From Candidatus Omnitrophota bacterium (GTDB lineage: Bacteria > Omnitrophota > Gorgyraeia > Zapsychrales > Fredricksoniimonadaceae), in contig JACPXN010000104.1 of assembly GCA_016196515.1 (NCBI GenBank), forward strand, positions 1-8,387: 8,387 nt of DNA. Direction: 5' to 3'. The translations under genes and the position numbers were made by a program. Numbering within the stretch: the stretch's first letter is position 1; the number at the start of each line of letters is the position of its first letter. This document shows, in pieces, positions 1 through 4,042 of the stretch. Under the pieces are notes generated by a model. It saw nothing but the letters and a program-made list of their open reading frames with translations. It had not been told where the DNA came from and ran no database searches.

Positions 1-261
1 CAGATCGTCAGGGATCTGGGATTTTTTATCCCCCAGGGTCAAAACTGGCATCGAGATCTGCTGGATATGGCATCGCAGCATAAGATCATCACGCAATCAT
101 TAAGGAAGTCTTTGAATCAGTATTTGGCTTTCCGTCATTTTTTCAGCCACGCGTACGCTTTCGATCTCGATCCAGATAGAATTGCGCCCCTTGTTCGATC
201 CGTACATAAGATTTTTAAATGTTTTGAGAAGAATATTCAGAAATACAGGAGTAGCAAATAG
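1..261 (+). CDS. HepT-like HEPN ribonuclease toxin, C-terminal part
   Basis: The reading frame is open from base 1 to the TAG at 259-261, so this is the last 86 residues of a protein whose start lies outside the window; the internal ATG at 67 is not needed as a start. The visible part has a G-x-N-W-H-R-D-L-L stretch (residues 13-21) followed by a helix containing RHFFSHAY (residues 45-52). This is the R-x4-H-x-Y motif of the HEPN toxin HepT, where R and H form the RNase site and the Tyr region is AMPylated by the partner MntA nucleotidyltransferase. The family cleaves RNA and is normally encoded next to an MNT-type antitoxin; the partner would have to be upstream, since none is seen here. The stretch is AT-richer than the following genes, which fits an accessory module. 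Family assignment is fairly secure; toxicity and the partner are inferred. Confidence 0.72.
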   Translation, partial: QIVRDLGFFIPQGQNWHRDLLDMASQHKIITQSLRKSLNQYLAFRHFFSHAYAFDLDPDRIAPLVRSVHKIFKCFEKNIQKYRSSK

Positions 262-270
262 TATATTCAC

Positions 271-299
271 TTTACATTTAAAAACCGTCTCGTTATAAT
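271..299 (+). promoter_or_regulatory. Sigma70-type promoter of hisG
   Basis: A TTTACA box at 271-276 (5 of 6 matches to TTGACA) and a perfect TATAAT at 294-299 are separated by exactly 17 bp, the optimal spacing. Transcription should start around 304-309, which is at or within a few bases of the hisG ATG at 309. No Shine-Dalgarno sequence lies in between, so this promoter predicts a leaderless or nearly leaderless hisG transcript. Confidence 0.75.
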
Positions 300-308
300 G
301 CGCACCTT

Positions 309-1184
309 ATGAAAAAGTTAAAATTGGGTCTTCCCAAAGGCAGTTTGCAGGACGCCACCGTCGCGCTGTTCGCAAAAGCCGGCTTTAAGGTGGTTGTGTC
401 CACGCGTTCCTATTTTCCCCGCATCGACGATCCCGAGATCGATCCCGTGCTTTTGCGCGCCCAGGAAATGTCCCGCTACGTCGAAGACGAGACCCTGGAT
501 TGCGGCATCACCGGCAACGACTGGATTTTGGAGAACAACTCCGACGTGACGCGCCTTTGTGAACTTCTCTACGCCAAACAGACCGCCAATAAGGTGCGCT
601 GGGTCCTGGCTGTGCCCGAGGACTCAAAGATCAAGACCATCAAAGATCTGGAAGGTAAAAAGATCGCCACGGAAGTGGTCAATGTGACCAAGCAGTATCT
701 GGCCAAACACAAGATCAAAGCCGACGTGGAATTTTCCTGGGGCGCCACCGAGGCCAAGGTGGCCACGGGCTTAGTCGATGCTATCGTCGAATTGACCGAG
801 ACCGGCTCGTCGCTGCGCGCCAATAAACTGCGCATCGTCGACACCTTGTGCGAATCCACGACCCAGTTCATCGCCAGCAAAAAGGCCGCCCAAGACCCCT
901 GGAAGAAAAAGAAAATGGAGCAGGTCATCATGCTTTTGCGGGGGGCCCTGGCCGCCAATAATATGGTGGGCTTAAAGATGAATCTGCGCAAAAAGGACCT
1001 CGATAAGGTGTTGAAGATCCTGACCTCTTTGCGCAACCCCACCATTGCGCCTTTGGCCATGGACAATTGGGTGGCTTTGGAAACGGTCATCGACGAGGGG
1101 ACCGTGCGTTCCATCATCCCTCAACTCAAAGAAGCCGGCGCCGAGGGGATCATCGAGTATTCTTTGAATAAATTGATTTATTAA
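309..1184 (+). CDS. hisG: ATP phosphoribosyltransferase, long form
   Basis: HisG condenses ATP with PRPP to N1-(5'-phosphoribosyl)-ATP, the first and feedback-controlled step of histidine biosynthesis, in the cytosol. The 291-residue length is that of the long form, which carries its own C-terminal regulatory domain (about residues 213-291) and needs no HisZ. The N-terminus LKLGLPKGSLQ and the RAQEMSRYVED segment are typical, and the PRPP-binding region is seen as DAIVELTETGSSLRANKLR (about residues 157-175). The ATG at 309 is chosen because the conserved family N-terminus begins right there. There is no Shine-Dalgarno site; the promoter at 271-299 sits immediately upstream. No other his genes are in the window, so it is either an isolated hisG or split from the rest of the pathway. 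Prs, which makes its substrate PRPP, is encoded 4 kb downstream. Confidence 0.95.
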   Translation: MKKLKLGLPKGSLQDATVALFAKAGFKVVVSTRSYFPRIDDPEIDPVLLRAQEMSRYVEDETLDCGITGNDWILENNSDVTRLCELLYAKQTANKVRWVLAVPEDSKIKTIKDLEGKKIATEVVNVTKQYLAKHKIKADVEFSWGATEAKVATGLVDAIVELTETGSSLRANKLRIVDTLCESTTQFIASKKAAQDPWKKKKMEQVIMLLRGALAANNMVGLKMNLRKKDLDKVLKILTSLRNPTIAPLAMDNWVALETVIDEGTVRSIIPQLKEAGAEGIIEYSLNKLIY

Positions 1185-1188
1185 CGTA

Positions 1189-1216
1189 GTAGGGGCGCCA
1201 TTAATGGCGCCCCTAC
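1189..1216. repeat. Perfect 28-bp palindrome
   Basis: Bases 1189-1216 are a perfect inverted repeat with arms GTAGGGGCGCCATT and AATGGCGCCCCTAC and no spacer. It starts five bases after the hisG stop and ends eight bases before the Shine-Dalgarno site of the 33-aa gene. The GTAGGGGCG...CGCCCCTAC outline resembles intergenic palindromes I know to be scattered in many bacterial genomes, and the twin-hairpin repeat at 5281-5337 opens with the same GTAGGGGCG. No T-run follows, so it is not a standard intrinsic terminator, though the RNA hairpin could still protect the 3' end of the hisG mRNA. Confidence 0.85.
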
Positions 1217-1233
1217 AATGATTAAGGAACAAC

Positions 1234-1335
1234 ATGCCTTGCGGAAGAAAAAGAAAACGCATCAAGATCCGCACGCACAAGCGCAAGAAATTGCGCAAGG
1301 CGCTGCGTCACTTGAAGAAGCGTGCCACCCGCTAA
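1234..1335 (+). CDS. 33-aa AURKAIP1/COX24-type (mS38/bS22-like) basic protein
   Basis: This 33-codon gene encodes a protein starting MPCGRKRKRIKIRTHKRKK and continuing LRKALRHLKKRATR. About half of its residues are Arg or Lys. The MPCGRKRKR...THKRKKxLRK pattern is that of the bacterial AURKAIP1/COX24-domain small proteins, related to mitochondrial ribosomal protein mS38 and actinobacterial bS22, which bind rRNA of the small subunit near the decoding region. A Shine-Dalgarno AAGGA at 1224-1228 lies five bases before the ATG. The stop TAA (1333-1335) overlaps the ribosome-binding site of the next gene, so the two are probably translated from one mRNA. A longer reading frame overlaps in another phase (from 1218) but has no family resemblance. 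Family call rests on memory of the motif; a ribosomal role is inferred from the family. Confidence 0.78.
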   Translation: MPCGRKRKRIKIRTHKRKKLRKALRHLKKRATR

Positions 1336-1341
1336 GGGGGG
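1334..1341 (+). promoter_or_regulatory. Ribosome-binding site fixing the TPR gene start
   Basis: AAGGGGGG lies four bases before the ATG at 1346 and overlaps the TAA stop of the 33-aa gene. It favours ATG 1346 over the in-frame GTG at 1322, which lies inside the 33-aa gene and would put eight extra residues in front of the signal peptide. Confidence 0.7.
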
Positions 1342-1345
1342 TCGT

Positions 1346-2353
1346 ATGGATCGGTTATGTACGCGGTGGGCGGCTGTTTTGGCTGTCCTTATTCTGTGTT
1401 CTTTGGACGCGGGGAGATCCGTTTTTTCCGCCGCCGGTCCCGTCGTTGACGTCCGCGCCAAGGCCCTGGCCCATTACATCATGGGTGTGTCCGCCGACCT
1501 TAACGGCATGGCCGGCGAGTCCGTTAAAGAATACGAACAAAGCGCCGCTCTCAACGGCCAGGAACCCTTGCCTCATCTGCGTCTGGCCGCCTATTACGCG
1601 CGCCTTGGTCTTCTGGACAAGGCCGTGGCCCAGTTGAAAACCGTTGTCCGCCTCGACCCCAAAGGGCCCCAGGCCCATTATCTGTTGGCCATGGTGTATT
1701 CCTCGCAGAACAAGTTTGACCTTGCCGCGGGGGAATACGAACTGATCCTCAAATCAGCGTCGGTGGATAATCCCGAGAATACCGAGATCTACCTGTACCT
1801 GGCGCAATTGTATTCTTCCCAGCGCAAATTTAACGAAGCCATTGCCCAGTTCAATAAGATCTTGGAAGTCCAGCCGGACAATGTTTCGGTTTATTATCTT
1901 TTGGGGTCGACCTATCTGGAGACCGGTGAAAGGGCCAAGGCCAAAGACGCCTTCAAAAAAGTGCTGGCCCTTCAGCCCGATCACGACGGGGCATTGAATT
2001 CGCTGGGATATATTTATGCCGAGGACGGCATGAATCTCGACGAGGCCTTGAAGATGGCGCGCCGGGCCGTGGGCCTCGACCCTTCCAACGGCGCTTATTA
2101 CGATACGCTCGGCTGGGTGCTGTACAAAAAAGGGATGAACGCCGAGGCGCTCATGGCTTTGCAGAAAGCAGAGGCCTATATCCAGGACCCGGTGCTGTAC
2201 GATCACATGGGCGATGCGTATAAAGCCGCGAAGGAATTCACCCTTGCCCGCAAATTTTGGCACAAATCTTTGGACATGAAACCCGGTCAGGCAGAGGTTT
2301 CCCGCAAACTCGAAGAACTCGAGAAAATCCACGCCCTTAACGGAACTCCCTAG
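1346..2353 (+). CDS. Exported tetratricopeptide-repeat protein
   Basis: The protein has 335 residues from ATG 1346. Residues 1-30 look like a signal peptide: MDR..R, a hydrophobic core AAVLAVLILC, then a small-residue stretch SVFSAAG, with probable cleavage near residue 29-31. Cys18 lies in the core, but the preceding LIL does not fit a lipobox, so a lipoprotein is unlikely. The rest is about eight TPR units of roughly 34 residues (around 42-75, 76-107, 109-142, 147-178, 181-212, 215-247, 250-281 and 283-316), with hallmark endings such as VVRLDPK, ILEVQPD, VLALQPD and AVGLDPS. Such proteins are protein-interaction scaffolds in the periplasm or outer envelope; the partner cannot be told. The segment LNSLGYIYAEDGMNLDEA matches TPR proteins common in deltaproteobacteria and PVC lineages. 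The stop TAG overlaps the GTG start of ispE by one base (TAGTG), which implies translational coupling. Confidence 0.88.
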   Translation: MDRLCTRWAAVLAVLILCSLDAGRSVFSAAGPVVDVRAKALAHYIMGVSADLNGMAGESVKEYEQSAALNGQEPLPHLRLAAYYARLGLLDKAVAQLKTVVRLDPKGPQAHYLLAMVYSSQNKFDLAAGEYELILKSASVDNPENTEIYLYLAQLYSSQRKFNEAIAQFNKILEVQPDNVSVYYLLGSTYLETGERAKAKDAFKKVLALQPDHDGALNSLGYIYAEDGMNLDEALKMARRAVGLDPSNGAYYDTLGWVLYKKGMNAEALMALQKAEAYIQDPVLYDHMGDAYKAAKEFTLARKFWHKSLDMKPGQAEVSRKLEELEKIHALNGTP

Positions 2354-3225
2354 TGCCTTCCATCACGCTTTTGGCACCGGCAAAATTGAACCTTGTTCTG
2401 GACGTTTTGGGCAAACGCCCCGACGGCTTCCATGAACTGCGCACGGTGTTCGAGCGCATTGGCCTGTGTGATACCATCACCTTGACGGCCAACCCCCATG
2501 GTCCTATCCGTGTGACCTGCGACCACCCCCATGTTCCCAAGGGCCCCAGGAACCTGGCCTTCCGGGCTGCCCGGCAAATACAGCAGGAATACGGCGTCCG
2601 CCAGGGGGTGGACATCCGCATTGTCAAGCGCATTCCCGTGGCCGCGGGCCTGGCCGGCGGGTCCAGCAATGCCGCGGCTGTTTTGATGGGGGTAAACCGG
2701 TTGTGGCGGTTACATTTAAGTCAAAAACGTTTGGCCCGGCACGCCGTCCGTTTGGGCAGCGACGTGGCCTTTTTTATGTACGATACGCCTTTCGCCTTAG
2801 GCACGGGGCGGGGGGAGAAAATCCGGCCTTTAAGAGCGAGGACTAAATTGTGGCATGTGCTTGTTACGCCTAAGGTTAAAATGTATACCAAGGAGGTGTT
2901 CGCCCGCCTCACCCGGAAGGCCAAGAGTTTGAAGTTGACAAAAAAAAGGGATAATGTTAATATTTGTCTTCCTTATTTAAGGAAGGGCGATTTTCAGGGC
3001 CTTGGGGCGGTTTTGTCCAATGACCTTGAGCCTTCCATTTTGTCTTTAAGGCCGGATCTGGTCCGCTTAAAAAAGAAATTGTCCGACGCCGGGGCTGCCG
3101 GTGTCTGTTTTTCCGGCAGCGGTCCGTCGGTTTTCGCCCTGGCGTCCGGCCGGGCGCAGGCCGAGTCGATCAAAGACGGGTTCGATAAGCGTTTCACGCA
3201 GGTTTTCGTCGTACCGACGCTGTGA
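2353..3225 (+). CDS. ispE: 4-diphosphocytidyl-2-C-methyl-D-erythritol kinase
   Basis: IspE phosphorylates the 2-hydroxyl of CDP-methylerythritol with ATP in the non-mevalonate (MEP) isoprenoid pathway. The 290 residues match the usual size. Visible motifs are APAKLNLVLDVLGKRPDGFHEL (about residues 8-29, with Lys11), the GHMP-kinase ATP loop PVAAGLAGGSSNAAA (95-109; commonly SSDAAA, here Asn), LGSDVAFF with the catalytic Asp137, KMYTKEVF (176-183) and the C-terminal GVCFSGSGPSVFAL (250-263). The start is a GTG overlapping the previous stop; a weak GGA is the only upstream ribosome-binding hint, so translation probably relies on coupling to the TPR gene. The tRNA-Gln gene follows after 28 bases; ispE, tRNA-Gln, prs, rplY, pth is a well-known bacterial order. 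A promoter-like sequence lies inside at 2935-2963. Confidence 0.95.
   Translation: MPSITLLAPAKLNLVLDVLGKRPDGFHELRTVFERIGLCDTITLTANPHGPIRVTCDHPHVPKGPRNLAFRAARQIQQEYGVRQGVDIRIVKRIPVAAGLAGGSSNAAAVLMGVNRLWRLHLSQKRLARHAVRLGSDVAFFMYDTPFALGTGRGEKIRPLRARTKLWHVLVTPKVKMYTKEVFARLTRKAKSLKLTKKRDNVNICLPYLRKGDFQGLGAVLSNDLEPSILSLRPDLVRLKKKLSDAGAAGVCFSGSGPSVFALASGRAQAESIKDGFDKRFTQVFVVPTL
2935..2963 (+). promoter_or_regulatory. Possible internal promoter within ispE
   Basis: A perfect TTGACA (2935-2940) is followed after 17 bp by TAATAT (2958-2963), which keeps the important second A and final T of the -10 box (4 of 6 overall). The stretch is strikingly AT-rich compared with its surroundings. A start near 2970 would give a transcript carrying the last ~250 bases of ispE, tRNA-Gln and the genes beyond, which would allow tRNA-Gln expression independent of hisG and ispE. 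Confidence 0.4.
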
Positions 3226-3253
3226 TCGGGCGCGCCGGTTGTCAAGGATCGAC

Positions 3254-3324
3254 TGCCCGGTGGTGTAATGGCAGCACCCGAGAATTTGGATCTCGTTGTC
3301 CAGGTTCGAATCCTGGCTGGGCAA
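3254..3324 (+). tRNA. tRNA-Gln (anticodon UUG)
   Basis: The 71-nt sequence folds as a full cloverleaf. The acceptor stem is TGCCCGG/CTGGGCA (3254-3260 with 3317-3323, one G-T pair), the D stem GTG/CAC (3263-3265, 3275-3277) and the anticodon stem CGAGA/TCTCG (3279-3283, 3291-3295). The seven-base loop holds TTG at 3286-3288, and the T stem is CCAGG/CCTGG around TTCGAAT. Base 3324 (A) is the discriminator. It reads glutamine codons CAA and CAG. The weak U1-A72 pair is a known tRNA-Gln identity feature. CCA is not encoded: TGT follows, so a nucleotidyltransferase must add it. The gene sits at its conserved place between ispE and glmU/prs. Its last 24 bases recur 200 bp downstream (see the insert). 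Confidence 0.95.
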
Positions 3325-3350
3325 TGTATTTTAGATTTTGTTCCTTGTAG

Positions 3351-3363
3351 GGATTCGAACCTG
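3351..3363 (-). repeat. Inverted copy of the tRNA T-arm core
   Basis: GGATTCGAACCTG is the exact reverse complement of 3301-3313 in tRNA-Gln (T stem and T loop). Read on the minus strand it gives CAGGTTCGAATCC followed by CTACAAGGAAC, which could be the 3' end of a different tRNA. No matching cloverleaf can be built around it, so it is a fragment, not a tRNA gene. Confidence 0.7.
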
Positions 3364-3371
3364 AAGGGGGT

Positions 3372-3392
3372 GTGGGGGAAATCTTCCCCCAC
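3372..3392. repeat. Nine-bp perfect hairpin
   Basis: GTGGGGGAA (3372-3380) pairs with TTCCCCCAC (3384-3392) around a three-base loop. No T-run follows on either strand, so a classical terminator is not supported. The stem could mark the boundary of a repeat unit or stop exonucleases behind the tRNA. Confidence 0.6.
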
Positions 3393-3408
3393 GCTTTCGG
3401 GGTGACAG

Positions 3409-3429
3409 CGAGGAGCGTAGCGACGAGCG
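3409..3429. repeat. Dispersed repeat piece, related to 7929-7949
   Basis: The 21 bases here match 7929-7949, between rpsF and ssb, at 17 positions; both read CGAGGA, then CG, AG, GACGAG. The shared pattern of GAGGA..CG.AG.GACGAG is that of intergenic repeats common in many bacterial genomes. It is directly followed by two overlapping small stems, GGGGC/GCCCC (3435-3447) and CCCC/GGGG (3444-3454). Confidence 0.6.
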
Positions 3430-3485
3430 CCAGAGGGGCAGAGCCCCTATGGGGAGCCCGAAGCGAAGCGGAGGGCGACAGGTTC

Positions 3486-3507
3486 TAGCGAGCCCGAAGG
3501 GCGAGCG
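3486..3507. repeat. 22-bp GC-rich unit splitting a tRNA 3'-end copy
   Basis: The unit lies exactly between CAGGTTC (3479-3485) and GAATCCTGG (3508-3516), which are contiguous in the intact tRNA (3301-3316). It contains the stem GCCC/GGGC around GAA. A similar AGCCCGAAG motif occurs just before, at 3455-3463. The insertion point is inside the T-loop palindrome TTCGAA. Confidence 0.65.
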
Positions 3508-3527
3508 GAATCCTGGCTGGGCAACCA
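3508..3527 (+). repeat. Second tRNA-Gln 3' end, with encoded CCA
   Basis: Bases 3508-3524 repeat the last 17 bases of tRNA-Gln and are followed by CCA (3525-3527), giving a complete tRNA 3' terminus GGGCA-A-CCA that the functional gene lacks. Together with CAGGTTC at 3479-3485 it is a 24-base copy broken by the 22-bp unit. This may be the original 3' end displaced by the insert, with 3308-3324 being the copy brought in. A CCA by chance would be expected about once in 64. Confidence 0.6.
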
Positions 3528-3536
3528 CTTAATTTT

Positions 3537-3797
3537 ATGCCGGTCATCTCAAGGTTTTACGGAATAGTGATTTTGATGTTCTTTCAGGACCATCATCCGC
3601 CGCATTTTCATGCGAAATATGAAGGACAATTGGCGGTATATGGCATCAAAGACTGTCGGCTATTGGCGGGCAAATTGCCTCCGAGAGCAACAAGATTAAT
3701 TAAAGAATGGGTCAAACTGCACGGGAAAGAATTGATGGAAGATTGGCGCTTAGCCCAAAAAGAAGGCAAGTTAAGAACAATTGAGCCGCTCATATGA
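3537..3797 (+). CDS. DUF4160 domain protein
   Basis: The 86-residue protein begins MPVISRFYGIVILMFF and has the DHHPPHFHAKYEG stretch (residues 18-30), the signature of DUF4160, followed by LLAGKLPPRATRLIKEWVKLHGKELMEDW (about 42-70). The His-rich motif could bind metal or form an active site, but the family has no established biochemical function. The gene overlaps the next, a DUF2442 gene, by four bases (ATGA); this pairing recurs in many genomes and is often suspected to be a toxin-antitoxin-like module, which remains an inference. The ATG at 3537 fits the family N-terminus. It has no Shine-Dalgarno site and lies nine bases after the duplicated tRNA end with CCA. The gene looks AT-richer than ispE and glmU, suggesting acquisition. 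Confidence 0.85.
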   Translation: MPVISRFYGIVILMFFQDHHPPHFHAKYEGQLAVYGIKDCRLLAGKLPPRATRLIKEWVKLHGKELMEDWRLAQKEGKLRTIEPLI

Positions 3798-4042
3798 AAA
3801 CAATCATCGCCAGAGAAATCATAGAAGCAAGGATCATCAAAGATTATGTGGTGGAATTAGTTTTTGATGATCTCAAAAAAGGTGTCGTCGACCTGCACAA
3901 ATTTTTGGGCAAGGGCATATTTAAGGAACTTTTGGATAAAAAGAAGTTCCACCAAATGAAGGTCGACGCTGAATTGGGGACGATCTGTTGGCCCAATGGC
4001 GCGGACATTGCGCCCGACACGCTTTATTTTGAGATAATTTAA
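3794..4042 (+). CDS. DUF2442 domain protein
   Basis: The 82-residue protein has the features of DUF2442: an N-terminal beta strand pair IIEARIIKDYVVELVFDD (about residues 9-26), KKGVVDLHKFLGKGIFKELLD, a middle F-H-x-M-K-V-D and the ending GTICWPNGADIAPDTLYFEI (about 62-81), which is the family hallmark. Its role is unknown; small DUF2442 proteins often follow a DUF4160 gene, and the two may form a complex. Start ATG overlaps the upstream TGA (ATGA), so it is translationally coupled. Its TAA stop is directly followed by the ATG of glmU with no gap, so glmU translation likely depends on ribosomes that finish this gene. It is AT-rich like its partner. Confidence 0.85.
   Translation: MKTIIAREIIEARIIKDYVVELVFDDLKKGVVDLHKFLGKGIFKELLDKKKFHQMKVDAELGTICWPNGADIAPDTLYFEII

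Larger units (their letters stand above)
3325..3524 (+). mobile_element. 200-bp composite insert behind tRNA-Gln
   Basis: Bases 3308-3324 (the 17-base tRNA 3' end GAATCCTGGCTGGGCAA) recur exactly at 3508-3524, an offset of 200 bp, so 3325-3524 behaves like an insert bounded by a direct repeat of the tRNA 3' end, as seen for elements integrated at tRNA genes. It holds no credible gene and no integrase. It contains an inverted T-arm copy (3351-3363), a 9-bp hairpin (3372-3392), a dispersed-repeat piece (3409-3429), small GC hairpins (3435-3454) and a 22-bp unit (3486-3507). It may be a non-autonomous element, or a pile-up of short repeats after a local duplication. That something inserted or duplicated here is clear; the mechanism is not. 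Confidence 0.55.

Noticed and set aside
569..1117. 182-codon minus-strand frame inside hisG
   Set aside because: Antisense shadow of a conserved gene in GC-rich DNA; the product shows no recognisable domain. Similar antisense frames in the TPR gene, glmU, prs and rplY were dropped for the same reason.
1218..1637. 139-codon plus-strand frame overlapping the 33-aa gene and the TPR gene
   Set aside because: No family resemblance and no ribosome-binding site at a suitable distance before the ATG at 1218. It overlaps two better-supported genes in other frames, and its sequence looks like an out-of-frame translation.
2890..2898. Perfect Shine-Dalgarno AAGGAGGTG inside ispE
   Set aside because: No start codon follows at 4-12 bases, so it does not begin a hidden gene. 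It encodes KEV within the conserved TKEVF motif.
3239..3244. TTGTCA as a -35 box for tRNA-Gln
   Set aside because: It lies only ten bases before the tRNA 5' end, leaving no room for a -10 box and start site.
3372..3392. Hairpin as an intrinsic terminator behind tRNA-Gln
   Set aside because: The stem is strong but no T-run follows on either strand, so it is listed only as a hairpin.
3479..3527. A second tRNA gene
   Set aside because: Only the T-arm and 3' acceptor strand are present, the T-loop is interrupted by 22 bp, and no matching D or anticodon arm lies upstream.
3331..3528. Minus-strand frames across the tRNA insert
   Set aside because: They run through hairpins, repeat pieces and the antisense of the tRNA, giving Arg/Pro/Leu-rich products typical of spurious calls in repeats.
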